Assembly: GCF_028622115.1 (NCBI RefSeq)
Contig: NZ_CP097263.1
Location: 5,332,001-5,396,000, forward strand
DNA from: Kutzneria chonburiensis
GTDB taxonomy: Bacteria > Actinomycetota > Actinomycetes > Mycobacteriales > Pseudonocardiaceae
Direction: 5' to 3'
Length of the DNA: 64,000 nucleotides
Shown here in pieces: positions 34,510 to 42,986 of this stretch. Under the pieces are notes generated by a model. The model searched no databases, was not told where the DNA came from, and saw only the letters and a list, made by a program, of their open reading frames with translations. Each line of letters begins with the position of its first letter. Position 1 is the stretch's first letter. Made by a program: the position numbers and the translations under genes.

Positions 34510-36402
34510 ATGAAGTTATCCGTGAGAACGGCCCTGATCGCGGCGGCGGCCGCGACCGTGGCCGTCGGCAGCCTGACTGCCGTCGGCTCCGTCGCGGCGC
34601 AGCAGCAACCCCAGTCGGTGGCGGTGACCCCGGCGGCGGCGACCGCCGCGGCGACCAGCGGCGGTCTGCGCATCGCGTACTTCGACCAGTGGTCGATCTA
34701 CCAGAACGCGTACTACCTGAAGAACGTCGACTCGATCGCCAACAACCTCGACTACCTGATCTACGACTTCGAGAACATCGACCCGTCCGCGCTGACCTGC
34801 TTCGAGGCGACCAAGGCCAGCACACCGGACCCGGGCGGCGAGAACGACCCGAACGCCGGCGACGGCGCCGGTGACGCGTTCGCCGACTACCAGAAGTCGT
34901 TCGGCTCGGACATCAGCGTCGACGGCACCGCCGACGCGTTCGGCATGCCGATCGTGGGCAACTTCCACCAGCTCCAGGAGCTGAAGAAGCGCCACCCCAA
35001 CCTGAAGGTCGTGCTGTCGATCGGCGGCTGGTCGTACTCGAAGTACTTCTCCGACGCGGCGGCCACCGACGCGTCGCGCAAGAAGCTGGTCAGCTCCTGC
35101 ATCGACATGTTCATCAAGGGCAACCTGCCCTCGCAGGGCGGCTACGGCGGCGCCGGCACCGCGGCCGGCATCTTCGACGGCTTCGACATCGACTGGGAGT
35201 ACCCGGCCTCGACCGGCGGGCACCTCGGCAACCACACCAGCGCCAACGACACGGCCAACTTCACCGCGCTGCTGGCCGAGTTCCGCACCGAGCTGGACGC
35301 GCTGGGCAAGCACTACTCTCTGTCCGCGGCCCTGCCCGGCGGCCAGGACAAGATCGCGAAGATCCAGACCGACAAGATCGGTCAGTACATGGACTTCGCC
35401 GACGCGATGACCTACGACATGCACGGCGCGTGGGACGCCACCGGTCCGACGAACTTCCAGGACCCGCTGTACTCCTCGCCGAGCGACCCGTCCGGCACCA
35501 TCCCGCCGGGCACCGAGAAGTACACCATCGACTCGGTGATCAAGGCCTACACCAAGGGTTCCAGCGCCTACGGCATTCCCGGCGGCTTCCCGGCCAACAA
35601 GCTGACCGTGGGCATCCCGTTCTACTACCGCGGCTGGACCGGTGTGCCGGCCGGCAGCAACCACGGTCTGTACCAGAGCGCGACCGGCCCGTCCCCGGGC
35701 CACGCGCTCAGCGGCAACGTGCCGGGTGTGGCGATGTACAAGGAGCTGTCCGGCGTCGTCGACAACCCGGCCGACACCTTCTTCGACTCCACCACGCAGT
35801 CGGCCTGGTTCTACGACGGCACCAACTTCTACGGCGGCTCCTCGCCGCAGTCGATCAAGGCGCGGACCGACTACATCCACTGCAACGGCCTGGCCGGCGC
35901 GATGATGTTCTCGCTCTACGACCTCGACCCGGCCTCGACGCTGTTCAACGCCGTGGTCAACGGCCTCGGCGCCGGCACGCCGAGCTGTGGGGCCCCGCCG
36001 ACGACCACCACGACCACCACCACTACGACGACCACGACGACCACCACCACGACCACCCCGCCGGGTAGCTGCACGGCGCCGGCGTGGAACGCCTCGACGC
36101 CGTACAACGGTGGCGCCGTGGTGTCGTACAACGGTCACCAGTGGACGGCGAAGTGGTGGACGCAGGGCGACACCCCGGGCGCCAACAGCCAGGGCGTGTG
36201 GACCGACAACGGCGCCTGTGGCGGCGGGACCACCCCGCCGGGCGGCGGCACCTGCCCGACGCCTTGGAGCGCAACGGTTCCGTACAACGGCGGCGCGGTC
36301 GTCTCCTACAACGGCCACAAGTGGACCGCGAAGTGGTGGACCCAGGGCGACACCCCCGGGGCCAACAGCCAGAACGTGTGGACCGACAACGGTGCTTGCT
36401 GA
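34510..36402 (+). CDS. Secreted GH18 chitinase with two C-terminal chitin-binding modules (chitinase 2)
   Basis: A 630-residue exported chitinase with a signal peptide ending near GSVAAQQQP. The GH18 domain (about residues 55-480) has KVVLSIGGWSYSKYF, the catalytic GFDIDWEYP with Glu near 230, and MTYDMHGAWD. This is the subgroup with the extra alpha/beta insertion. A long Thr-rich linker follows, then two CBM5/12 modules nearly identical to those of chitinase 1. The start is ATG 34510, after GGAAGG. No DasR box is visible immediately upstream. Confidence 0.92.
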   Translation: MKLSVRTALIAAAAATVAVGSLTAVGSVAAQQQPQSVAVTPAAATAAATSGGLRIAYFDQWSIYQNAYYLKNVDSIANNLDYLIYDFENIDPSALTCFEATKASTPDPGGENDPNAGDGAGDAFADYQKSFGSDISVDGTADAFGMPIVGNFHQLQELKKRHPNLKVVLSIGGWSYSKYFSDAAATDASRKKLVSSCIDMFIKGNLPSQGGYGGAGTAAGIFDGFDIDWEYPASTGGHLGNHTSANDTANFTALLAEFRTELDALGKHYSLSAALPGGQDKIAKIQTDKIGQYMDFADAMTYDMHGAWDATGPTNFQDPLYSSPSDPSGTIPPGTEKYTIDSVIKAYTKGSSAYGIPGGFPANKLTVGIPFYYRGWTGVPAGSNHGLYQSATGPSPGHALSGNVPGVAMYKELSGVVDNPADTFFDSTTQSAWFYDGTNFYGGSSPQSIKARTDYIHCNGLAGAMMFSLYDLDPASTLFNAVVNGLGAGTPSCGAPPTTTTTTTTTTTTTTTTTTTPPGSCTAPAWNASTPYNGGAVVSYNGHQWTAKWWTQGDTPGANSQGVWTDNGACGGGTTPPGGGTCPTPWSATVPYNGGAVVSYNGHKWTAKWWTQGDTPGANSQNVWTDNGAC

Positions 36403-36418
36403 GGTAGGGGAGTAAAGG

Positions 36419-36452
36419 AAAGGGCCCGGCTTTCAGCCGGGCCCTTTCTGTT
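36419..36452. terminator. Bidirectional terminator
   Basis: AAAGGGCCCGGCT and AGCCGGGCCCTTT form a perfect 13-bp stem with a three-base loop, with CTGTTT after it on the plus strand. It separates convergent chitinase 2 and the giant peptidase-like gene. Confidence 0.85.
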
Positions 36453-36454
36453 TG

Positions 36455-39400
36455 TCAGTAGGAGAACTGCTGTACCTGGTGGGCGTCGCCGGAGAACGTC
36501 CAGCCGGTCCGGGTGGCCGGATCGAGCTGCACGCCGCGGCCGGAGCCGGGGCCGACCAGGCCGGTCGAGTAGTTCATGCCTCGCACGGTGCCGACTGCCT
36601 TGCCGGTGGCCAGATCCACGACCGCCAGCTGGCTGGTGGCGTTGTTGTCGAAGATCAGCCCGCCGACCGCGCCGAATTGCGGCACCGCCGGTGGCGTCTG
36701 GAACGCGACCAGGGCCAGGTGGTGCCCGCTGTCCACGGCCAGGGTCAGCGGCGGCTGCTGCCGCACCGCGATGGCGTTGCTGGGCACCAGGGTGTCGCCG
36801 GCAACCGGGATCAGGTTGGCGGTGCCGTTGATGTTCACGCTGAACGACCGGTACGACAGCTGGTACGCGGTGTTCGTGCCCTCATCGACGGCCAGCGCGC
36901 CGGCGCAGCCGTCCGATTGACCGGCCGGCGTGACGGTCGCGGCGTCGAGGTCGACGCGGGCGACGAGCGCATTGCCGCCGGCGAAGCAGATCAGCCCGCC
37001 GCCGGCCTTGGACAGGAACACCTGGCCCGTCTTCTGATTGACGTCGATCAGGAAGTACGTGCCCGCGGCGACGCCCTTGTCCGCGGCGATCGGCTGGCCG
37101 ACCGTCACGGTGGCGAGGTCGACCGACACCACGGCGTCGGCACGGTCCCCGTTGTGCCACAACAGGATTGCCGCTCGATGCCGGGTGATATCGACCCGAC
37201 CGCCGATCGGCAGGTAGTCGCCGAGCGACGCGGTGCCGGCCAGCTTCGCCGTCTGGACGTCGTAGACCTCGAGGGCGTTGCCGTGCAGCACGGCCGCGCG
37301 GTGCGAGGACGGGTCGACGCCGACGAGCCGGAAACCGTTGCCGGTGGCCAGGTTCGCGCCGTAGGTGCCGGTGATCGGGTCGTAGCGGCGGACGGCCTGG
37401 TGGCCGTTGCCGTCATCGGTGACGACGACGGAATCCGTTCCATGGGCGGCGAAATCGACGACCGCGGTGTTGTCCGGCGTGAAACCGTCGTCCAGTTCAA
37501 GGAACGAGCTCGGGCTGGCCTGCCCGACCGTCTTGCCGTCGCGACCGAGCGCGATCACCCGCACGTTGTACGAATCCGAAAGGCCGAGGCCCAGCCTGGT
37601 CGCGTCGAGCTTGACGGAACCGTTGCGGCCGGCCAGTTTCCGCACCAGCGCGGAACCGCCGTCGATGCCGTCGTTGTCCGGCTGCGTGCCGTTGGCGTTG
37701 GTGACCGTGTTGTAGGAATTGAACAGGGTCGGGGCGGGCGAGGAGAATTCCAGCTCGGCGTCGACCGCGCCGGGAAGGCCTCGCACGTCGTAGTTGACGG
37801 TGAAGTTCGGCGTGACTCGGTTGAGCGTCAGGCCGTGCAGATTGTCGTTGAAGGTCGGCGCCTGGGCTCGGTGGTCGGCGGTGCCGCCGTCGACCCGGAT
37901 GGCCACGAATTCGCCGTACACCGGGCGAAGGCTGGTCGAGTCCTGGACGACACCGAGGCCGTAGAGGCCGCCACCGCCGTTGAAGGCGCTGGCCGGGATC
38001 GTGACGTCACCGGCGGTCGCGGTCAGCGGAACCTTGTACGGGGCCGAGAAGATCGGCGCGGTCAGCGGGTTCCAGTGGCCGATCGAGGACACCACGAGCT
38101 GCGGCGACTTGGTGCTGCGGACGCCGGTCAGGTCATAGTGCACGGTGACCGGCGCGCCGAGCTTCGCCGTGGCCGGCGCGATCGGGGCGGTCGCCTCGGC
38201 GTAGGTTCCGTCGGTCGGGCCGATCGCCAGGGTCTTCTTGGCCGACGCCAACACCTTGTGGCCGTCACGCACCTGGAACGTCAGGTCGACAGTGCGGTCG
38301 GTCGTGGACACGATCGGCAGCCCGGCGGCCTGGAGCAGCTGCGTCGGCGTGATCCGCACGGCCGGCTGGTCGGCGTGGAAATCCTTGCCGTTGACCGTGA
38401 CCACGTAGTCCAGCTTGTGGTTGGGCGCGCCGGTGACGTCCGCGCCGATGGTCACCGGGCCGACCAGGCCCTCGCCGCTCGTACCGGTCTGGAGGTCGAT
38501 GCGGTTCGGGTCGGACGCCTCGGTGAAGTTGCCGCCGAGATTGCCGAACGTGACCCGGTGGGCGACGGAGATCCGTTGGATCTCCGTCTTGGAAGCCTTG
38601 GGCAGCAACGAGTCCACTGCCGCGGTGATGTCGACCTGGTTGCCCACGGTGAGCTTGCGGTCGATCTGCGGCGGCGTCGCCACCGCCCGGCCGGTCTTCT
38701 GCAACACCTTGCGCACATCGGTCGGGTCCAGGTGCTTGCCGGCGATATGCGCCGCCTGCAACACGACCGCCGCGGCCGCCGCGACTTCCGGCGCGGAGGC
38801 CGAGGTGCCGCCGTTGAACACCGCGGTCACGGCCTGCGGCGTGCCGCCGGCCGTGTGGATGAACGACGGAATCCCGTTGCCCGGCGCGGAAACGTCGACC
38901 CGGTCGCCGAAGCCCGACGAGTAGCTCATCGCGCCGTTGGTGCGGGTCGTGGCGTACGTCCCGTTGGCCGAGCCCGGCTGCGACAGCGTGTCGTCCAGGG
39001 TCGTGCCGCCGACCGCGATCGCGCCGCTGTCGACCACCTTGCTCGGGGCGGTGGAGAAGCTGTCCTCGCTGATGTCGGTGGTCTCGGACACCTTGCGCGC
39101 CAGGTCGGTCGGCGTGCTGCCGCCGTCCGGGCCGACCGCCGCCGGGGTGTAGAGCCGCGTGCCGTCGTTCGAGGAGATCGTGACGACGATGTGGTAGTCC
39201 CGCACGATGGTGCCGACCACGGACTGGAGCAGGGCGTCGTCCTCCAGGTACCGGCCGGGGAAGCCGTACTGGTCGACGCCGAAGCCGAGGCTGGCGGTGA
39301 TCACGTTGGGGCGCGGGTTCTGCCGGGCCGCGGCCAGCAGCGCCTCGGCGACGCCGTCGGTGCTGGCCTGCTGCGGCACCACCAGCCGGTACTGCGCGCC

Positions 39401-40189
39401 GGGCGCGATGCCGAGCAGGTCGGTGGACTTGCTGCCGAGCGCCTCGGGGCGCTGCCTGTCGTGCGGCAGCGGGGCCATCACGGCGAAGTCGAGCAGCACC
39501 TCGGCCAGCTGCGCGTCCTGGCCGGTGGTGGTGCCGGTGGCGTCGAGGCCGCCGGAAGTGTTGACGTAGGTCGGGATCAGCGGCATGGACGGGATGTCCA
39601 GGTAGCGCTGGCCGTCCTTGACCACCGTGGTCTGGTCGGTCAGGTCGCCGCTGCTGACGTTGGTGATGATTTCGCCGGCGCCGGGCAGCTGGCCGTAGCG
39701 GGAGGTCAGGGTGTCGTACGCGCCAAGGGCATTGACACCGTTGGCGTTGAGAAAGCTTTGCAGGGACGAGGTGACGCCGTAGTTGTCGGGCCCGGTGACC
39801 GGCAGGTTCGCGGCGTAGCCGGGCAGCGGCAGCTGGCCCGAGCTCATGCTCGTGACGGCCCGGTTCGGCTCGGCGAAGCGCACGCCCGGCTGCTTGCGCA
39901 GTTCCTGCGCCGCCTTGTCGACGTCGCCGTCGACGTGCACCAGGGAGGTGTTCGGGAGGCCGTCGATCGCCTTGGCGTTGGCCCCGAACTTGGCGGTGCC
40001 GTCCGTGACGACGATGACCGAATCCGGCTTCGGTGACGCCGGTGCTGTTGGTCTGCCGACGAGGTCGCCTAAAGCGGAAGTTCCTTGCTCGGTAAGGGGT
40101 AATGGTGCCGCCGAGGCGACGGATGGACCGGCTGCGGTCAGGGCGACGGCCGAAGCCGCCGCCGTGACCAGGACCAGACCGCGCAGCAT
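36455..40189 (-). CDS. Giant secreted S8/S53-like protein with an incomplete catalytic triad
   Basis: A 1244-residue exported protein with a signal peptide ending near SVASAAPLP. The N-terminal third has a subtilase-like core: an oxyanion-type VVTISSNDG, AIAVGGTTLDD, DRVDVSAPGNGIPSFI and the serine motif FNGGTSASAPEVAAAAAVVL. The canonical Asp (VAVxDTG) and His (GHGT) motifs are absent. GEIITNVSSGDLTD and an HDRQRPE segment stand in their region. The rest is beta-rich, with a propeller-like C-terminal third. It may be an atypical or inactive protease or an adhesin. AAGGAG precedes the ATG. Confidence 0.75.
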   Translation of the reverse strand: MLRGLVLVTAAASAVALTAAGPSVASAAPLPLTEQGTSALGDLVGRPTAPASPKPDSVIVVTDGTAKFGANAKAIDGLPNTSLVHVDGDVDKAAQELRKQPGVRFAEPNRAVTSMSSGQLPLPGYAANLPVTGPDNYGVTSSLQSFLNANGVNALGAYDTLTSRYGQLPGAGEIITNVSSGDLTDQTTVVKDGQRYLDIPSMPLIPTYVNTSGGLDATGTTTGQDAQLAEVLLDFAVMAPLPHDRQRPEALGSKSTDLLGIAPGAQYRLVVPQQASTDGVAEALLAAARQNPRPNVITASLGFGVDQYGFPGRYLEDDALLQSVVGTIVRDYHIVVTISSNDGTRLYTPAAVGPDGGSTPTDLARKVSETTDISEDSFSTAPSKVVDSGAIAVGGTTLDDTLSQPGSANGTYATTRTNGAMSYSSGFGDRVDVSAPGNGIPSFIHTAGGTPQAVTAVFNGGTSASAPEVAAAAAVVLQAAHIAGKHLDPTDVRKVLQKTGRAVATPPQIDRKLTVGNQVDITAAVDSLLPKASKTEIQRISVAHRVTFGNLGGNFTEASDPNRIDLQTGTSGEGLVGPVTIGADVTGAPNHKLDYVVTVNGKDFHADQPAVRITPTQLLQAAGLPIVSTTDRTVDLTFQVRDGHKVLASAKKTLAIGPTDGTYAEATAPIAPATAKLGAPVTVHYDLTGVRSTKSPQLVVSSIGHWNPLTAPIFSAPYKVPLTATAGDVTIPASAFNGGGGLYGLGVVQDSTSLRPVYGEFVAIRVDGGTADHRAQAPTFNDNLHGLTLNRVTPNFTVNYDVRGLPGAVDAELEFSSPAPTLFNSYNTVTNANGTQPDNDGIDGGSALVRKLAGRNGSVKLDATRLGLGLSDSYNVRVIALGRDGKTVGQASPSSFLELDDGFTPDNTAVVDFAAHGTDSVVVTDDGNGHQAVRRYDPITGTYGANLATGNGFRLVGVDPSSHRAAVLHGNALEVYDVQTAKLAGTASLGDYLPIGGRVDITRHRAAILLWHNGDRADAVVSVDLATVTVGQPIAADKGVAAGTYFLIDVNQKTGQVFLSKAGGGLICFAGGNALVARVDLDAATVTPAGQSDGCAGALAVDEGTNTAYQLSYRSFSVNINGTANLIPVAGDTLVPSNAIAVRQQPPLTLAVDSGHHLALVAFQTPPAVPQFGAVGGLIFDNNATSQLAVVDLATGKAVGTVRGMNYSTGLVGPGSGRGVQLDPATRTGWTFSGDAHQVQQFSY

Positions 40190-40214
40190 GGTGCTCCTTC
40201 AGGGTCAGCCTGTG

Positions 40215-40250
40215 TGCCCGAAAACGACCGTGGCGGCGGTCATTCGGGCA
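40215..40250. terminator. Hairpin between the AAHS transporter gene and the giant peptidase-like gene
   Basis: TGCCCGAA and TTCGGGCA pair perfectly and are extended by an inner ACGACCG / CGGTC match. It lies after the transporter stop and 25 bases before the peptidase start, so it may terminate the first or act in the leader of the second. Confidence 0.45.
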
Positions 40251-40293
40251 ACATCGCAGGCTGTCCCGAAGGGAGCAACGTGACGGCAGTCAC

Positions 40294-41541
40294 CTAATGA
40301 TGGGAGGTGTCCGCGCTTGCGCCTGTTGGACTAACGATCTCCTCGGGCAGCCGGCTGACTGTGTTCAAAGCGCCCACACCGACCGCGGCCAGGGCTGCGA
40401 CCACGGCGAACGCGTAGAAGCCCCACGGGTAGACGACGCCTGCGGTGAGCAACAGGCCGCCGAGCAGCGGACCGCAGATCGCGCCGATACGTCCGATGCC
40501 TGCCGTCCAGCCCAGTCCGGTGGCCCGGGCCTCCGGCGGATAGGCCCGGGTGGTGTAGGCGTAGACCAGCACCTGCGCGCTGAACACGAACGAACCGGAC
40601 AGGAAAACCGCCACGTACAAGGCAAATCCGGGCATCTTGACACTGAGCACGGCCAGCAGCACGGCCGCCACGACGAACCAGCCCAGCGTGGCCCGCTTCA
40701 TGCCGACCCGGTCGGCCACCAGGCCGGCCACCAGCAGGCCGACCACGCCGCCGAGGTTCAGCGTCAGCAACAGGCCCAGCGCCGCGCCGAGCGGATAGCC
40801 GGCCTGCCGCATGATCTCCGGCAGCCAGGTGTTCAGGCCGTACACCAGGATCAGGCCCATGAACGAGGTGACCCAGAACGCGATGGTCACGCCGATCATG
40901 CGGCCGCGGAACAGGGTGGCCAGCGCCTGCTTGATCGAACCGGCGCGGTGTTCGGCCGGTGTCGTCGAGTCGGGCAGGTACTTGATCATCAGCGGCACCA
41001 CGGCCAGCGCCGGCAGCGCGCCGACCACGAACATGGCCTGCCAGCCCAGCGGCTCGATCAGCGCGATGCCCAGCAGGGCGGTGGCCATCGCGCCGACGTG
41101 GTAGCCGGTCATCACGGTCGTGGTGGCCGTGCTGGGCCGGCCGGTGCGGGCGTAGTGCTCGCTGACCAGCGTGATCGCCGTGGGCAGACAGCCGCCGAGG
41201 CCGAGGCCGGCGACAAAACGCAGCAGCCCGAACAGGAACACCGACGGGGCGAACGCGCACAGCAGCGTGCACACGGAGAACACCGTCACCGACGCGATCA
41301 GCGCCCGGCGGCGGCCGAGCACCTCGGTCACCGTGCCGAGCACCAGCGCGCCGATCGTCATGCCGACCAGGCCGATGGTGGACACCACGGTGGCCGCGGC
41401 CGGCGTCAGCCCCCACACGTGGCCACGCAGCAGCACCGGCAGCACGGTGCCCAGCACGACCAGGTCGAAACCGTCCAACAGGACGGCCGACCAGCACAGC
41501 GGCAGCACCCACCCTCTTGGGGGAGCTTCGGCGGAAGTCAC
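40294..41541 (-). CDS. MFS transporter, aromatic acid:H+ symporter (AAHS) family
   Basis: A 415-residue, twelve-helix transporter resembling PcaK/MhpT-type aromatic acid importers. Helix 1 carries LLDGFDLVVLGTVLP with the conserved DGFD motif, and the loop between helices 2 and 3 is near LGTVTEVLGRRRAL. GTG 41541 is used because GGAGG lies five bases upstream and the longer alternative would run through an operator. An IclR-type operator covers the promoter. No aromatic degradation gene is in the window. Confidence 0.82.
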   Translation of the reverse strand: MTSAEAPPRGWVLPLCWSAVLLDGFDLVVLGTVLPVLLRGHVWGLTPAAATVVSTIGLVGMTIGALVLGTVTEVLGRRRALIASVTVFSVCTLLCAFAPSVFLFGLLRFVAGLGLGGCLPTAITLVSEHYARTGRPSTATTTVMTGYHVGAMATALLGIALIEPLGWQAMFVVGALPALAVVPLMIKYLPDSTTPAEHRAGSIKQALATLFRGRMIGVTIAFWVTSFMGLILVYGLNTWLPEIMRQAGYPLGAALGLLLTLNLGGVVGLLVAGLVADRVGMKRATLGWFVVAAVLLAVLSVKMPGFALYVAVFLSGSFVFSAQVLVYAYTTRAYPPEARATGLGWTAGIGRIGAICGPLLGGLLLTAGVVYPWGFYAFAVVAALAAVGVGALNTVSRLPEEIVSPTGASADTSHH

Positions 41542-41555
41542 AGGGCCTCCCTTTT

Positions 41556-41589
41556 GTTCGCAATGCGCACGGACATGCGTGATGCGAAC
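41556..41589. promoter_or_regulatory. IclR (PcaU/PobR)-type operator
   Basis: GTTCGCAATGCGCAC (41556-41570) and ATGCGTGATGCGAAC (41575-41589) form a long inverted repeat with a four-base gap and eleven of fifteen pairs matching. GTTCG...GCGAAC ends are typical of sites for IclR regulators of aromatic catabolism. It begins 15 bases upstream of the transporter GTG. Confidence 0.6.
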
Positions 41590-41678
41590 AGAGTAACGCC
41601 GGCGGGGCAACCCGGACAGAAACTCACAGACTTCTCTGCGAATCGGGCAACATCAGGGCGGCGACGTGCCCAGTTCGG

Positions 41679-42458
41679 TCACGCCCGCAGCAGTTGGTAG
41701 GCCGGCAGCTTGGCCGTGACACCCTCGCCGGCGGGGCGACCGGTCAGCCGCCGCCACAGCCACGGGCCGACGTGGTCGGCCACCCACCGCAGCTGCTCGA
41801 CAAGCCCGGCCGCCACCGTCTTCTCGTGGGTCGAGCCGTCGATGCCCGACGGCAGGCCGTGCAGGAAGGCCAGGAACTCGTCGGCGATGAGCTGATGCCC
41901 GTACGGACTGGGGTGCAGCTTGTCCGAGCTCCAGATGGCCGGGTCGACCGGCGCCGTACGGGCCAGGTCAAGGCAGCGCACGTCGTGCTCGGCGGCGGCC
42001 TGGCGGATCGTGTCGTTGAGCCGGTGCGCGCGGCGGACGAAGCTGGCCCGCATCTTGGCCGGCAGCGGCACGCCGATCCCCGGCTCGGGCAGCGTCGCGG
42101 TCAGCACGGTCGCGCCGGTCGCGGCCAGCTCGCCGTAGAGCGTGCCCAGGTCGCGGCGGAGCGCGCCGAGGTCGAGCCGGGGCCGCAGCAGGTCGTTCAT
42201 GCCCACGATGACGCTGGCCAGGTCGGGCGCGAGCGCGACGGCCGGCCGCAGCTGCGTGGCCAGCACTTGGCTCGTGGTCAGGCCACGAACGGCCAGGTTG
42301 GCGTACTCCACCTCGCCGCGCCTCGCCGCCAGGCCCTGCGCGAACCGGTCGGCCCAGCCGCGCGGGCGACCGTCGTCGGCCAGGTCGCCGATGCCTTCGG
42401 TCAGGCTGTCGCCCAGCGCGACATAACGTCTCACAGCATTCGACGGTACCGGGCTCAC
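41679..42458 (-). CDS. SGNH/GDSL hydrolase
   Basis: A 259-residue SGNH esterase/lipase without a signal peptide. Block I is VALGDSLTEGIG with the catalytic Ser, the Gly block is LAVRGLTTSQ, block III is VIVGMNDLLR with the Asn, and block V is SSDKLHPSPYGH with Asp and His. The substrate is unknown. GTG 42458 overlaps the MarR stop (GTGA), so the two are coupled and the hydrolase is probably under MarR control. Confidence 0.85.
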   Translation of the reverse strand: MSPVPSNAVRRYVALGDSLTEGIGDLADDGRPRGWADRFAQGLAARRGEVEYANLAVRGLTTSQVLATQLRPAVALAPDLASVIVGMNDLLRPRLDLGALRRDLGTLYGELAATGATVLTATLPEPGIGVPLPAKMRASFVRRAHRLNDTIRQAAAEHDVRCLDLARTAPVDPAIWSSDKLHPSPYGHQLIADEFLAFLHGLPSGIDGSTHEKTVAAGLVEQLRWVADHVGPWLWRRLTGRPAGEGVTAKLPAYQLLRA

Positions 42459-42925
42459 GGTGACGCGAACCGCTTCTCGTCCCAGCGGCCGTGCGCCTCC
42501 AGCATCTTGCGCCCGATCCGCGCCGCGGCGGCGATGTCGTCGGAGTCCAGGATGGACTCGAAATGCTGGTTCACCGCCTGCCAGTAGACGACCATCGTCG
42601 TGCCCTGGAGCATCCGCAGGCCTTCCTCGGTCGGCGTCGCGCAGACCGTGCGGCGGTTGTCCGGCGGCTGCACGCGCTCGACCCAGCCGCGCTTGACCAG
42701 CCGGTCGACCAGCCGCGTCGTGCCGCTGGGGCTGATCGACAGCAGCTCCGACAGCTCGGCCATGGTCAGGCGACGGTCCTTCGCGCTCTTCAGCCGGTAC
42801 AGCGCCGCGTGCTCACTGAGCGTGCAGCCGCAGTGCTCCTCCATGATCGCGCTGAGCGCCTCCTCGATGGTCTTCACACCCTGCTGGATGTACAGCCACG
42901 CGAGCAGTGGATCGTGATCCGCCAT
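42455..42925 (-). CDS. MarR family transcriptional regulator
   Basis: A 156-residue winged-helix regulator. The DNA-binding region is RLTMAELSELLSISPSGTTR followed by LVDRLVKRGWVERVQPPDN and the wing RRTVCATPTEEG. ATG 42925 is taken, although an upstream GTG at 42961 is in frame. It is divergent from the first BTAD regulator across a short gap that contains an inverted repeat. It leads a two-gene unit with the SGNH hydrolase. Confidence 0.85.
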   Translation of the reverse strand: MADHDPLLAWLYIQQGVKTIEEALSAIMEEHCGCTLSEHAALYRLKSAKDRRLTMAELSELLSISPSGTTRLVDRLVKRGWVERVQPPDNRRTVCATPTEEGLRMLQGTTMVVYWQAVNQHFESILDSDDIAAAARIGRKMLEAHGRWDEKRFASP

Positions 42926-42933
42926 GGCCAAGA

Positions 42934-42962
42934 GTTGACGGCAGAACACTTCCACTGTCAAC
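42934..42962. promoter_or_regulatory. Inverted repeat between MarR and BTAD genes
   Basis: GTTGAC (42934-42939) and GTCAAC (42957-42962) flank 17 bases. On the minus strand the repeat supplies a TTGACA -35 box for the MarR gene. It is a plausible MarR autoregulatory operator. Confidence 0.45.
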
Positions 42963-42986
42963 TAAAGGCTCACCTGGGGAGTCTTC

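Noticed and set aside
35995-36062. Dense ACC/ACG trinucleotide repeats
   Set aside because: They encode the Thr-rich linker of chitinase 2 in the correct frame and are ordinary for modular secreted enzymes, not a CRISPR or regulatory repeat.
36452-40036. A 1194-codon open frame on the plus strand opposite the giant peptidase-like gene
   Set aside because: It is an antisense shadow produced by third-position GC bias; its translation is low-complexity Arg/Val/Gly and has no start signal, while the opposite strand has a signal peptide and clear motifs.
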